Shown: positions 17,651-26,037, numbered from the stretch's first letter. The stretch: DNA of 64,000 nucleotides from Aliivibrio fischeri (GCA_038993745.2 CP160629.1:1426001-1490000), one strand, 5' to 3'. Program-made: numbers and translations. The notes: a model not told the origin generated them from the letters alone.

Positions 17651-18337
17651 TCACTTTTTAAAGGTGAATTTACCGTTATCAAATTCACCTTTTCCGTGTT
17701 TTTCCGTTTTTATGATGTATTCGAGTTTTTCAAGTTTTGCGATTGCTTCGGATGCTATGCCTAACTCTTTTGATAAATACACCGCATCATTTTCACGGTC
17801 TTGGTATCCTATCCACTTAATCGGACAGTTACCTATCACGGTTTTACCGACTTCTTGACCACGTTGAAAAATACAGTGTGTACGTAGTCCAAATTTACGA
17901 CCGATACGGATCAAGTCTCCTACATAGCCGTCCATTTTTCCCGCGGTATCACAGAACTTCGCTAATTCTTCTAATACTACATTTAACGGCTCTTTACTGC
18001 CGTCACCACACGCCCATGCAAGGGCGCAAAATAGTTCAAAGTCACCTTTTTCAATTCGGCCTTTAAAACCACGTGCAATCTTAAACGGCTTACCAGAACT
18101 ACGAGCTTTAAATAGATTCTCTGAAAAATCAGCCCATGTATAGTAAGTAAAAACTTGTTGACCTTTAAATGTGCCCTCGTAGTCTCCGAACGCATCAAAG
18201 AAAACAACACAATCATTCGCTGCTATGTTTAGGTTTTTTACTGCCGTAGTCTTTCCACTACCCGATGAGCCGACATACATAGCATTACAACAATCTAGCG
18301 CGTTGTTTGGGTTTACTGGCTCAGCAATGCTAATCAT
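17651..18337 (-). CDS. DNA packaging ATPase, FtsK/HerA (A32) type
   Basis: 228 residues, like PM2 P9. Walker A GSSGSGKT at residues 23-30, and an acidic Walker B-like segment VVLEEL (about 120-125). Such ATPases power genome packaging in double-jelly-roll phages. It overlaps the upstream gene by 4 bases. Together with the capsid protein it is the hallmark pair of this virus lineage. Confidence 0.88.
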   Translation of the reverse strand: MISIAEPVNPNNALDCCNAMYVGSSGSGKTTAVKNLNIAANDCVVFFDAFGDYEGTFKGQQVFTYYTWADFSENLFKARSSGKPFKIARGFKGRIEKGDFELFCALAWACGDGSKEPLNVVLEELAKFCDTAGKMDGYVGDLIRIGRKFGLRTHCIFQRGQEVGKTVIGNCPIKWIGYQDRENDAVYLSKELGIASEAIAKLEKLEYIIKTEKHGKGEFDNGKFTFKK

Positions 18338-18792
18338 GCCGCCTCCTTGTATTCTTCTTGGTTATGTTGCTGGGCTATGGCTTGTGCATCTTCTTGCTTG
18401 TACTGTTTCGCTTGTTTCGCTACATCCCAACCAATTTGACCCATCGATTTAAGTGCCATGATTTCTTGCTCATATTGACTAAACCATGACGGCAACAGTG
18501 CACCGTATTTGACCAGAAGTGGTCCAAAGTTTTCTATTGCTTCGGCCTTTACTTCTTCATCAATTTTAATGCGCTTATGGATAAACTTTTGCGCTAACTT
18601 TTCGAGAGTAAAAACGGCGGCACGAGCTTCTGCATTTGCGCATACTGCTTCAAAGCGCTCACTATTGGCCTCTGCTTCGGCTTGCTCTTCTGGCGTTTGG
18701 TTTAACTCTGCACGAGCATCAGCGGCCTTGAGTTCTTCAACCATGCTACAAAAGCGATCATCAATAACGGTATCTTTCCAAGGTTCAAGCAT
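18334..18792 (-). CDS. Phage protein of unknown function
   Basis: 152 residues from the ATG at 18792, which overlaps the stop of the upstream gene (TAATG); the longer frame to 18819 lacks support. The product is acidic, Ala/Glu-rich and mostly helical (EELKAADARAEL, then AEAEANSERFEAV), so a coiled-coil or scaffold-like protein is possible. No family recognised. Confidence 0.65.
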   Translation of the reverse strand: MLEPWKDTVIDDRFCSMVEELKAADARAELNQTPEEQAEAEANSERFEAVCANAEARAAVFTLEKLAQKFIHKRIKIDEEVKAEAIENFGPLLVKYGALLPSWFSQYEQEIMALKSMGQIGWDVAKQAKQYKQEDAQAIAQQHNQEEYKEAA

Positions 18793-19231
18793 TACGCACC
18801 CCCAATTTATAACCAACACATAGACCTAAAGCCGTACCTAGCCCGACACACATAGCAATAAAACCCTTTCCGTGTGGGTTTTTCTCGGTTTCAATAACCG
18901 TTTCTAGCGGTTCAATAACGGTTTCTAACTGATTGTTTCCATTATCAATAACCGTTATTTCTAGGTTTTCAATTTCAGCCTTTGTTTCTGAAACCGTTTC
19001 CAATGGTTTTTCTTCGATTATTAACGGTTTTTGCAAAAGGCTTTCTTCGTATTCAGAAACCGTTTTAAACATATTGTTTTTGATGAACTCTTGACGTTCT
19101 AAACCTGCATTTTGATTAGTACCGCACTTACATTTCGTATAGAACGTTCCGACTTTTTGGCCGCCACACTCCCACACAGCCGCAAGAGTGTTACAACCAA
19201 CACAATGTAATACACCGACTTCGGTAGCCAT
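18785..19231 (-). CDS. Zinc-ribbon membrane protein
   Basis: 148 residues. The N-terminus has cysteines at 10, 13, 22, 34 and 36 (CVGC and CKC), a likely zinc ribbon. The middle contains repeated LETV/ETV units, and a membrane segment near 121-141 ends YKLGVRNA. The ETV repeats come from repeated GAAACCGTT words in the DNA. Topology suggests a virion membrane protein. Confidence 0.65.
   Translation of the reverse strand: MATEVGVLHCVGCNTLAAVWECGGQKVGTFYTKCKCGTNQNAGLERQEFIKNNMFKTVSEYEESLLQKPLIIEEKPLETVSETKAEIENLEITVIDNGNNQLETVIEPLETVIETEKNPHGKGFIAMCVGLGTALGLCVGYKLGVRNA
18896..19065. repeat. Cluster of AACSGTT palindromic motifs
   Basis: Six copies of AACCGTT or AACGGTT (starting 18896, 18917, 18950, 18992, 19023, 19058), spaced roughly 20-40 bases, inside the zinc-ribbon protein gene. 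More copies are in the non-coding hairpins at 17581, 17604, 19843, 19855 and 19875. Either repeated coding units (ETV) or iterated protein-binding sites. Confidence 0.55.
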
Positions 19232-19485
19232 TATTCAACGCCCCCTAATATCTTCATTAATAATTCGTTTTGTTTCATAAGAAGTTCATTTTGTAGGTTC
19301 TTTTCTTCACTAACCAAATTCATGAACTTCACTACAGGTTCTAAATCTTTTGCAAATGATTTCTTGATCATGCTTTTGCCTAATTCTTCATATTCAGAAA
19401 GAAGCACACGACCTTGAAGCGTTCGCGCTCGTTCTGCGCTATTTAGTTCGTCGGCTATATCAGCTAATTGGCTTAATTCAATCAT
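19231..19485 (-). CDS. Small helical phage protein
   Basis: 84 residues from the ATG at 19485 (an in-frame TTG at 19491 is less likely). Charged and helical throughout, with a C-terminal repeat NELLMKQNELLMK suggesting a coiled coil. It overlaps the downstream gene by one base. No family recognised. Confidence 0.6.
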   Translation of the reverse strand: MIELSQLADIADELNSAERARTLQGRVLLSEYEELGKSMIKKSFAKDLEPVVKFMNLVSEEKNLQNELLMKQNELLMKILGGVE

Positions 19486-19487
19486 TA

Positions 19488-19769
19488 TCAAATATCCAGA
19501 TTACGTGCTTGTGCTGCGTATAATTCTTCTTTTGCTTTCTGCTCAGAATACAAACCAAATATAAAAGCAATAAAAGCGATAACGGCAAAAAGCCCCATAA
19601 GCCAAAACCACAGCGTTTTTAAGAGCGTGAGTGGGTCGCCCCAAAAGTTAGGTAAAAAGGTATTAAATACGGATATACCAAAAGCAAGCAGTGCTCCAGA
19701 GCTAAAGCCGAATAACAAAGAGAGCCCTACAAACTCAACTAACGATAAGAAATAATTTTTTCTACACAT
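19488..19769 (-). CDS. Two-span membrane protein
   Basis: 93 residues with two membrane segments (about 13-38 and 52-75) and a charged C-terminus. AGAGG precedes the ATG. It is the first gene of the late operon, downstream of the 735-base non-coding region that must hold the late promoter. Confidence 0.65.
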   Translation of the reverse strand: MCRKNYFLSLVEFVGLSLLFGFSSGALLAFGISVFNTFLPNFWGDPLTLLKTLWFWLMGLFAVIAFIAFIFGLYSEQKAKEELYAAQARNLDI

Positions 19770-20300
19770 CTAAAACCTCTAAAATGAATATATATACAAA
19801 TAAAGTGAATATATTAGATATTATATTCAATAAATATGCAATAACCGTTTTAAAAACGGTTTTTTATTCATAAAAACGGTTGTTTTAATACTTAAGCTTC
19901 TGTAAACGCTTCTAAGCTCAATTTGATATGTATTGATTAAATGGTATGGGTTATATGTTTAAAAGCTCTCAGATTGCGAAATAACGCCAGATAAACGCCA
20001 TTCTTAAATCTTGCCTTTCTCTTCATGCCAGAATCATCGCGCAGCGATAAGAACTACCACTTAATATTCATAGTGTGACCAACATGACGGTCGTATGACA
20101 AAAAGCACTTAACGCGACGACAACAAGGCCTCAGGGCGAAGCCCTCGAAAGGCCGTTACATTAACTTATCCCGACTTTGTCGGGGTTTAATCATTAAGTT
20201 TATTTATTTCTTTAGAACATATAGAGAATCTATGCAGTAAATGTAGATAGCGTTACTACGTGGAGTAGTTGAGAAGTTGAAACGAGCGTTATACATGAAG

Positions 20301-20319
20301 TTATCCACAGTTACCCACA
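20301..20319 (+). other. DnaA boxes, putative replication origin
   Basis: TTATCCACA, a perfect DnaA box, then G and TTACCCACA, 8 of 9. They lie about 190 bases downstream of the replication-type gene end at 20506, an arrangement like IncFII-type plasmids where the origin follows repA. Confidence 0.6.
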
Positions 20320-20452
20320 ACCTGATTAATATATGAGCAATTCAATAGCAAAATTAATGATTTACGATTTAATTTGACTTAATTAAAAATTAATGTCTTA
20401 ATTATTTACGGATAGTTACGCCTGTTTTTTACCAAATAAAAACAAGCAAACG

Positions 20453-20482
20453 CAAAAAAGCCGCACTTAAGCGGCTTTCTTT
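20453..20482 (-). terminator. Terminator of the replication genes
   Basis: On the minus strand AAAGCCGC, loop TTAAGT, GCGGCTTTTTT. It follows the gene ending at 20506 and separates early from late transcription. Confidence 0.85.
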
Positions 20483-20505
20483 TTATTTATTAGGTCTAAA
20501 ACCGT

Positions 20506-21135
20506 CTAATACGGTATATCTTCGCCTTTATCGACGTAATCAGGTGTATAGCTACCCTTTTCAGCATTTCGCTTTCTGATAGCATTGAGGATGCCTACAG
20601 GCGTAAGCATTAATTGAGTGGTCACACCTAACCCTTTCGCTTTATTCGTTAGGTATGCTTTTGCTGCTTCTTGAGCTTCTTTGAATTTTTCGATAAGTCC
20701 CAAATCAGTGAAATACTTCATGGTCACTTTCTTGGTGGTAACTCTAAAGATAAACTTACCATCTTCGCCACGTTCCCTAGCTTGATCGCTTGATTCTACC
20801 CAACCGCGATCACTTGCATACTCAAAACATTGCTTAACTCTGTATGTAGGGACTTTCATTAGATCTGCAATTGCTTCCCACGTATAAAGAAAAGTACCGT
20901 TTGCACTTGGCTTGCGGCCTACTTTACGAGAAACAAAACACATATTAGATACAAGCGTATCCATAAACGCCGCCACATCTTTAACTAGGCTTCTTCTAGT
21001 CGCTTGACCGCATGGAGCTTGTAATACTTCAAATTTTGAAGGAGTTTTTACCATACCATCCCAATAAGCACGATTAAGCGCAGCAAGCGGACGCCCACTG
21101 CGTTTAAATTGTTTATTTGAGATAGTAGCCGTCAT
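20506..21135 (-). CDS. Probable replication initiator with winged helix
   Basis: 209 residues, basic. A central region (WEAIADLMKVPTYRVKQCFEYASDRGWVE, about 86-114) looks like a winged helix-turn-helix, and the layout recalls RepA-type plasmid initiators more than the HUH rolling-circle initiator of PM2, whose motifs are absent. It is the largest early gene, with DnaA boxes just downstream. Replication initiation is inferred; a transcription regulator is the alternative. Confidence 0.55.
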   Translation of the reverse strand: MTATISNKQFKRSGRPLAALNRAYWDGMVKTPSKFEVLQAPCGQATRRSLVKDVAAFMDTLVSNMCFVSRKVGRKPSANGTFLYTWEAIADLMKVPTYRVKQCFEYASDRGWVESSDQARERGEDGKFIFRVTTKKVTMKYFTDLGLIEKFKEAQEAAKAYLTNKAKGLGVTTQLMLTPVGILNAIRKRNAEKGSYTPDYVDKGEDIPY

Positions 21136-21461
21136 TATGCTGCTTTCGCCTGCACAGCGGCTTTAGTAACGAATTTTAGAGTGTCACGATTAAGATCCGA
21201 ATATACATCGGCATTAGCACCAATAGCTGATTCAATCAAACTTCTATTAATATGCTCGGCTAATAGTTCAGATAAACCATTAACTATTTCCTTGTCTGAT
21301 ACTAAACCAACCACAAAAGATAAAATCATTGTTAAGTACATAGATTGTGCTTTTTGAGCATCCAGAATAGTTAATTCTGTATTTGCTTTAAGCACACCAT
21401 CCATTCCTTTTTTGGATTCAATAATTGCTTCTTGTAATTTCGTTAATACTAGCTTGTCCAT
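21135..21461 (-). CDS. Small early phage protein
   Basis: 108 residues from the ATG at 21461 (GTG at 21470 is an alternative). GAGTGG lies just before. Mostly helical with a hydrophobic middle (about 41-54). It overlaps the probable initiator by one base and is the first gene of the early operon, divergent from the repressor. Function unknown. Confidence 0.6.
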   Translation of the reverse strand: MDKLVLTKLQEAIIESKKGMDGVLKANTELTILDAQKAQSMYLTMILSFVVGLVSDKEIVNGLSELLAEHINRSLIESAIGANADVYSDLNRDTLKFVTKAAVQAKAA

Positions 21462-21540
21462 ACATTCCACTCGTTAAATAGATCACAGAATGATCTCAAT
21501 AGTTCGAATGAAAGATACTATCTGCCATTTTTGTGTGCAA

Positions 21541-21551
21541 GAGACTGTCTC
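21541..21551. promoter_or_regulatory. Putative repressor operator
   Basis: GAGACTGTCTC, an 11-base perfect palindrome with flanking GTGTG and CACAC, in the 132-base divergent spacer between early operon and repressor gene. Its arm ACTGTCTCAC recurs inverted just after the repressor gene (GTGAGACAGT, 21959-21968). Probable binding site of the encoded repressor. Confidence 0.55.
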
Positions 21552-21593
21552 ACACCCTCTTTTACAAATATCCTCTTCAAAAAAGGAGGGTTT

Positions 21594-21947
21594 ATGATAA
21601 CTACAATTGAATTAATGGACTCCGTGAGAGCCCGTTTTGCCTGTAAATCAGACAGGGAAATTGCAAAAATACTAGGAATTACTGGAACTTCTGTAAGTGG
21701 CTACTATAGAGGCAATATTGCATCTATAGATATAGCCCTACATGTCGCTGATGTTTTGGAGTTAGACCCACTAGATGTTCTAATTAGTAACTTATGCGAA
21801 AATAAAGTTAAAAATCAAAGAGCTATAGAGTTATTGAGCGGGTTAATTAATAACAATTCTAGACAAAATACCGATAGAGTTACCACCCTATTGGCTGCTA
21901 ATAACAATCAAGCAACAACGCAAACGAGTACCCATTTAAATTCCTAA
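21594..21947 (+). CDS. Cro/CI-type phage repressor
   Basis: 117 residues from the ATG at 21594, which follows a strong AAGGAGG; an upstream in-frame start at 21531 overlaps the operator and is rejected. N-terminal helix-turn-helix: DREIAKILGITGTSVSGYYRG, residues about 20-40, with an XRE-like fold. The C-terminus is Asn/Thr/Gln-rich with no LexA-type protease motif. It probably represses the divergent early operon. Confidence 0.75.
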   Translation: MITTIELMDSVRARFACKSDREIAKILGITGTSVSGYYRGNIASIDIALHVADVLELDPLDVLISNLCENKVKNQRAIELLSGLINNNSRQNTDRVTTLLAANNNQATTQTSTHLNS

Positions 21948-22011
21948 AATGGGACAACGTGAGACAGTGGTTAAGTTTATGATTTAAAAGAGAATAAAGA
22001 CATGTTAAGAA

Positions 22012-22039
22012 AGGGCGTTCACTGTATATTATGTTAAAT
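22012..22039 (+). other. Right attachment site, dif-like
   Basis: Degenerate XerC arm AGGGCGTTCAC (6 of 11 matches to the left site), central TGTATA and XerD arm TTATGTTAAAT identical to the left site. A perfect centre and XerD arm with a poor XerC arm is what XerC-driven integration of a phage attP into dif would leave. Confidence 0.8.
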
Positions 22040-22212
22040 AGGGTTCGGGTTAATATAGATTGTTGCTTGTAATACTGCACTATCTCTTGTCTTCACTACT
22101 TTTAGCTTCAATTTAACCATAATCGTATTTACCATAAAATAGCTAATAATCATTAAATAATACTTCGTATTTATCTATTGATTATTAGCCTCATTCTTAC
22201 AAGCTAAGTTAC

Positions 22213-24297
22213 TTAACAACTGTATTTGATTAAAATATCTGATAAGTCTTTTGCTCTGATTGGTTTTGATATGAAATCGTTCATACCAGCTTCCAAACAC
22301 ATTTCTTTTTCTGTCTCCATTGCATGAGCTGTGATTGCTATTATAGGCAGCTCTATACCTAACTTTCTTAGTTCAGTAGTTGCACTGATGCCATCTTTAA
22401 CTGGCATCGATACATCCATAAGAACCACATCAAAAAAACAACCGTTTGTCTGATGTTTAAATATTGAAATGGCCTCTTCACCATTACTGACTATTGATAC
22501 ATGGTGGCCTTGTTTTTCTAGCAATATCTGAAGAACCGCCTGATTTGCTTTATTATCTTCTGCTAACAAGATATTTAAGCTACGCTGATTAACCAATTCT
22601 TTAGCTTCATTATTTAATTGTTTCGGTAAATCGCTGATTTCTTTTAAAGGCAGAGTTATTTTAAAAGTACTGCCTATATTTAATCGGCTCTCTACTGTTA
22701 TCGTTCCTTGCATTAATTCAACTAAGCGCTTAATAATGGCTAAACCAAGACCAGTTCCACCGTATTTTCTAGTTATTGAACTGTCTGCTTGCACAAATGG
22801 TTTAAACAATTGCTCTAATGTTGTTGAAGCAATGCCGATACCGGTATCACTAACTGATATGGATATTGAATTATTAGGTAGCTTCTCGATCTTAACAGCG
22901 ACATGTCCATGATTAGTGAATTTAATTGCATTACCAACTAAATTGAAGATTACTTGGGATAACCTGGTTGCATCAGCAAAAACATATTTAGGTACATTTT
23001 GTGACGCCGTAACAGTTAAAGTTATTCCTTTATCTTTAGCTCTTGTATCTAGAAAATTAATAGATGTATTTAAAGATCTTAATAAATCAATTGGTTGTTC
23101 ATTTAAAACAAATGTTCCCGCTTCTATCCTAGATATATCAAGTACATCACTGATTATTGTAAGCAGCAATTGAGAGGAACTTTCCATTTGATTTAACCAA
23201 TCTAATTGTTCTTCAGAAAGCAAGCTACTATGAAACACATCAACAAGACCAAGTATTGAGTTTAATGGTGTTCTAATTTCATGGCTCATCATAGCTAAAA
23301 ATTGTGATTTTGCTTTATTGGCTTTTTCAGCTTCAGTTTTAGCGGTTTGAATATCTCTGATTCGTTTTTTTCTCGCTGAAATATCTTTGGCCGTACCTCG
23401 GTAACCAACAAAAGTACCAAACTCATCAAAAAATGGTTTACCACTCAGGCTTAACCAAACTTTATTATTGAAAATATCAGGGTTCCATTCAACTTCGTGA
23501 AATGGCGCAAGCCTCTTCTCTGATTCAATTATCGTAGAATTAATGAAATCATTACTGATCAAGCTAAGTAGATTTTGAGAGATGATGGATGTGTTATTTA
23601 TTTTGGTATCAGACAAGTAGGTAAAATTAAATTGAGGATCCGTTTCCCAAAACCAGTCACCAACGGTTTCAGCAAAGTCTTGAAATCGCTCTTTACTTAG
23701 AAAAAGTTCTTTTGTCTTCAGTGAAACCATCGCATTGAGGCGTTCTTTATAATCAATATCAATTACTGCTCGCTCAACTAATGGCATAAAGCGTTCTATT
23801 TTCTCTTTCTCGAGAGTTGAATAAGCCCCAAACTTAGAACACGCTAAAATAATAACAGCATAGCCAGAATGAGATTTTAAACCACATATTGCCACAGAAG
23901 AAAATAAGCTCTGTAATTCTGTATTTTTGAATAGAAATTCATTTGTTTTATGCGGTTGAAATAAGATGATAGTTTCATCATGACAGGCTCGATGAAAAAG
24001 ATCGTTATAACGCCATGTTAAATGATCGAAATACGGATTTGTTGATGCTAATACAGAGAAACTGTCTTTATCTGTAGATGAAACCACAATAGCATTATCG
24101 AATTCGACAAATTCCTTAATGACATTTAATAAACCATTAAAAATATCTTCTTTTGTTTGAGCATCTGAAATTGCAGATACCCCTCGCAAAATAACTTGGT
24201 TTTCTTTATGAAGTTGGGCTTCACGTTCTTTACTTCGCTTTAATTCCAACAGTATCTCTTGAAATTGTTCTTTTTCAGAATGATTTTTCACAGACAA
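22213..24297 (-). CDS. Hybrid sensor histidine kinase
   Basis: 694 residues, cytoplasmic as no membrane span is visible. Order: coiled start, GAF-like region (about 45-185), PAS domain (about 205-310, with GYRGTAKDIS), HisKA with phospho-accepting His339 in MMSHEIRTPLN, HATPase with DTGIGI and GGTGLGLAI motifs, and a receiver domain with Asp628 in LMDVSMP. No output domain is attached, so the phosphate must pass to another protein. It lies 3 bases after the FIST gene, which probably senses its ligand. Confidence 0.9.
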   Translation of the reverse strand: MSVKNHSEKEQFQEILLELKRSKEREAQLHKENQVILRGVSAISDAQTKEDIFNGLLNVIKEFVEFDNAIVVSSTDKDSFSVLASTNPYFDHLTWRYNDLFHRACHDETIILFQPHKTNEFLFKNTELQSLFSSVAICGLKSHSGYAVIILACSKFGAYSTLEKEKIERFMPLVERAVIDIDYKERLNAMVSLKTKELFLSKERFQDFAETVGDWFWETDPQFNFTYLSDTKINNTSIISQNLLSLISNDFINSTIIESEKRLAPFHEVEWNPDIFNNKVWLSLSGKPFFDEFGTFVGYRGTAKDISARKKRIRDIQTAKTEAEKANKAKSQFLAMMSHEIRTPLNSILGLVDVFHSSLLSEEQLDWLNQMESSSQLLLTIISDVLDISRIEAGTFVLNEQPIDLLRSLNTSINFLDTRAKDKGITLTVTASQNVPKYVFADATRLSQVIFNLVGNAIKFTNHGHVAVKIEKLPNNSISISVSDTGIGIASTTLEQLFKPFVQADSSITRKYGGTGLGLAIIKRLVELMQGTITVESRLNIGSTFKITLPLKEISDLPKQLNNEAKELVNQRSLNILLAEDNKANQAVLQILLEKQGHHVSIVSNGEEAISIFKHQTNGCFFDVVLMDVSMPVKDGISATTELRKLGIELPIIAITAHAMETEKEMCLEAGMNDFISKPIRAKDLSDILIKYSC

Positions 24298-24300
24298 TAC

Positions 24301-25484
24301 CTAATTATGAAATAAAACGGTTGATACCATTAAGTTACCGTGAGCATTTTCCCCACCAGTAAAACGACCTTGTTCACCAAACGTAAATGGGCAAATATAA
24401 GGAGCTCCATGCATTGCCGCATTCACAGAATCACAGACATCTAACATAGAGGATTTAATGTGCATCATTGAACCGGCACAAAAAATATTAATGCCACCAA
24501 TTGGAACAAATTTCTCTTGTTTAAAATTCGTCGCGGAGTCAATAACCCGTTGAGGTCGTGATATGATTTGATCTTTTTCTCCATACATAACAAATACTTC
24601 TTCGCCTTCATATATATTAGCGAAGCATTCAATCCCTCCGTCATTCGTTATCTTAGTTGGATGTGCCAATTTAAAGTATGGAATATCATACATATAACCT
24701 GCAATACGTCCGAATGGGTATTGAGCCATGTTTTCTAATAAATTAGTTCTTTTGTTTAACAAACAAGACATATTCGTCCACTCTTTATAAACCTCAAGAG
24801 CTGGACGATTATCTATTTCATAAATAGTTCGTTGATCGGTTTTCGTGGCTATGCCAGAGACATTTGAAGGTGCGTAACCCGAGTGAAATGAGTAAGAAAC
24901 TTTACAGGAAGGATAGAAAACTGAAATGGAAATACCGCTTTTCACACAACCATCTTGAGTAAAGACGCTCCATAAGCCTTGGTTATGATTATCTGCGGCA
25001 GTTCCCCAATAAGTGGAACTGGAGAGCCAAAAAAAGTATCAATAACTGAAATTATTTTTTCTTCATGGCCTGAAGTTGCGTGTAATAATACTAATGAAGG
25101 TAATTCCCCTTCTCTACCACTATCTTTAATTGCTTCTTCTAATAAGTGGATGGTTAATGACTCTATATCATAGTGAGAAACAAACTGGCTGATACTTGTT
25201 CCATAGCAACCTAAACCGGAATCGAAAATTCCCCATACCGCTATGGAGTGGTCATCAGCAAATCCCTGATCGGTCATTATCCCTTGGCAAGACGTACACC
25301 CATGAATTTTACTAGACGGAAACTGACTTTTTAGTGTCGAGATGATCGTTTCTTTATTATGTCTCTCAGTGAAATAACATAAAATTAAATTTGGAGCAGA
25401 TTGTTCAGTAGCCATATTTCGAATACAGTCATATACGGCATCATATGAATTGTTTTTTTGCGAAACGCCACTAATTATCTTCAA
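24301..25484 (-). pseudogene. FIST sensor protein, frameshifted
   Basis: Two frames together give one FIST N- and C-domain protein of about 394 residues. The first (25484 to 24942) ends after PVPLIG; the second (from 24945) begins within the FIST-C part. In the correct frame the junction reads GGTAADNHNQGLWSVFTQDG, a typical FIST stretch. One G seems to be missing from a run of four (25004-25007). FIST proteins bind small ligands and partner with signalling kinases, here the hybrid kinase. A homopolymer sequencing error is plausible. Confidence 0.8.
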
Positions 25485-25581
25485 AATTGCTCCAAATAGT
25501 CATATTTATATGCATATTCTACATATTTATGTTCGAGCGATTGATTTTTGAACGTTATCTATTTAACCCTATGAAAAGAAA

Positions 25582-26037
25582 TTATTTTTTTGCAGTAAAT
25601 GTGATTTCTTTACTTTTTCCATCTGCTGTAATCACAACTAACCATTCCATTTCATTATGTTTACATTTAGGTACAAAGGTTGAATAAGACGCTACATCAT
25701 CGCTCTTTAATTCTTTTGTGAATTTCAATATGCCCATATTCATGTCGACACCTTTCGCTTGAAGGTTAAAGGCAAGATCCTCACCTTTAATGTTAACAAT
25801 CATTTCGGCATTTTGTTGTATCGGTCTTGAAGCAACATCAATAATGATTTGATTATTATCAATATTAATCAAACATGCTTGTTTCGTTACATCACATATA
25901 TTTGATAATTCACTATCCGATGTTAAACCACTTTCAGGAACGTAGGTAATTGTTCTCCAAGTAAATGCGGCGATTAAGACAAATAATAAGAAAATAAGTT
26001 GAAATAAACGGGGGCCTGTTAACTTTTCCACTGCCAT
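25582..26037 (-). CDS. Single-span membrane protein of unknown function
   Basis: 151 residues. One N-terminal membrane anchor (about 10-27), then a periplasmic domain with four cysteines (two in the CDVTKQAC stretch) and a beta-rich pattern ending TFTAKK. Divergent from the cbb3 oxidase operon. Family not recognised; a role near respiration is only suggested by position. Confidence 0.7.
   Translation of the reverse strand: MAVEKLTGPRLFQLIFLLFVLIAAFTWRTITYVPESGLTSDSELSNICDVTKQACLINIDNNQIIIDVASRPIQQNAEMIVNIKGEDLAFNLQAKGVDMNMGILKFTKELKSDDVASYSTFVPKCKHNEMEWLVVITADGKSKEITFTAKK

Larger units (their letters stand above)
19770..20505. other. Phage non-coding region: probable origin and late promoter
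   Basis: No credible gene. Seen here: AT-rich inverted elements with GAATATAT near the late gene start (19785-19830), AACSGTT hairpin (19843-19882), a compound GC hairpin at 20125-20154 (GGGC GAA GCCC within GGCC arms), hairpin CCCGAC TTT GTCGGG at 20170-20184, and DnaA boxes at 20301-20319. This is the most likely site of replication initiation and late transcription start, read on the minus strand. Confidence 0.6.
10455..22022. mobile_element. Tailless double-jelly-roll prophage at dif
   Basis: An element of about 11,568 bases between two Xer sites, flanked by the 17-base direct repeat TGTATATTATGTTAAAT (10455-10471 and 22023-22039). It holds about 25 tightly packed genes: capsid protein of PM2 P2 type, packaging ATPase, membrane-bound virion proteins, lysis genes, receptor-binding genes, replication genes, and a repressor. 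Size and content match corticovirus-like phages (PM2 is about 10 kb). No integrase is encoded, so host XerCD is the likely integration machinery. Chromosomal genes on both sides are ordinary and intact in order. Confidence 0.88.

Noticed and set aside
20170..20184. CCCGAC/GTCGGG hairpin as a terminator
   Set aside because: No gene ends before it on the plus strand and the T tract is short; more likely part of the phage origin region.
10455..22022. Filamentous phage (CTX or VGJ type)
   Set aside because: Insertion at dif suggested it, but there is no Zot-like, RstA-like or pIII gene; the capsid and ATPase are of the tailless lineage.
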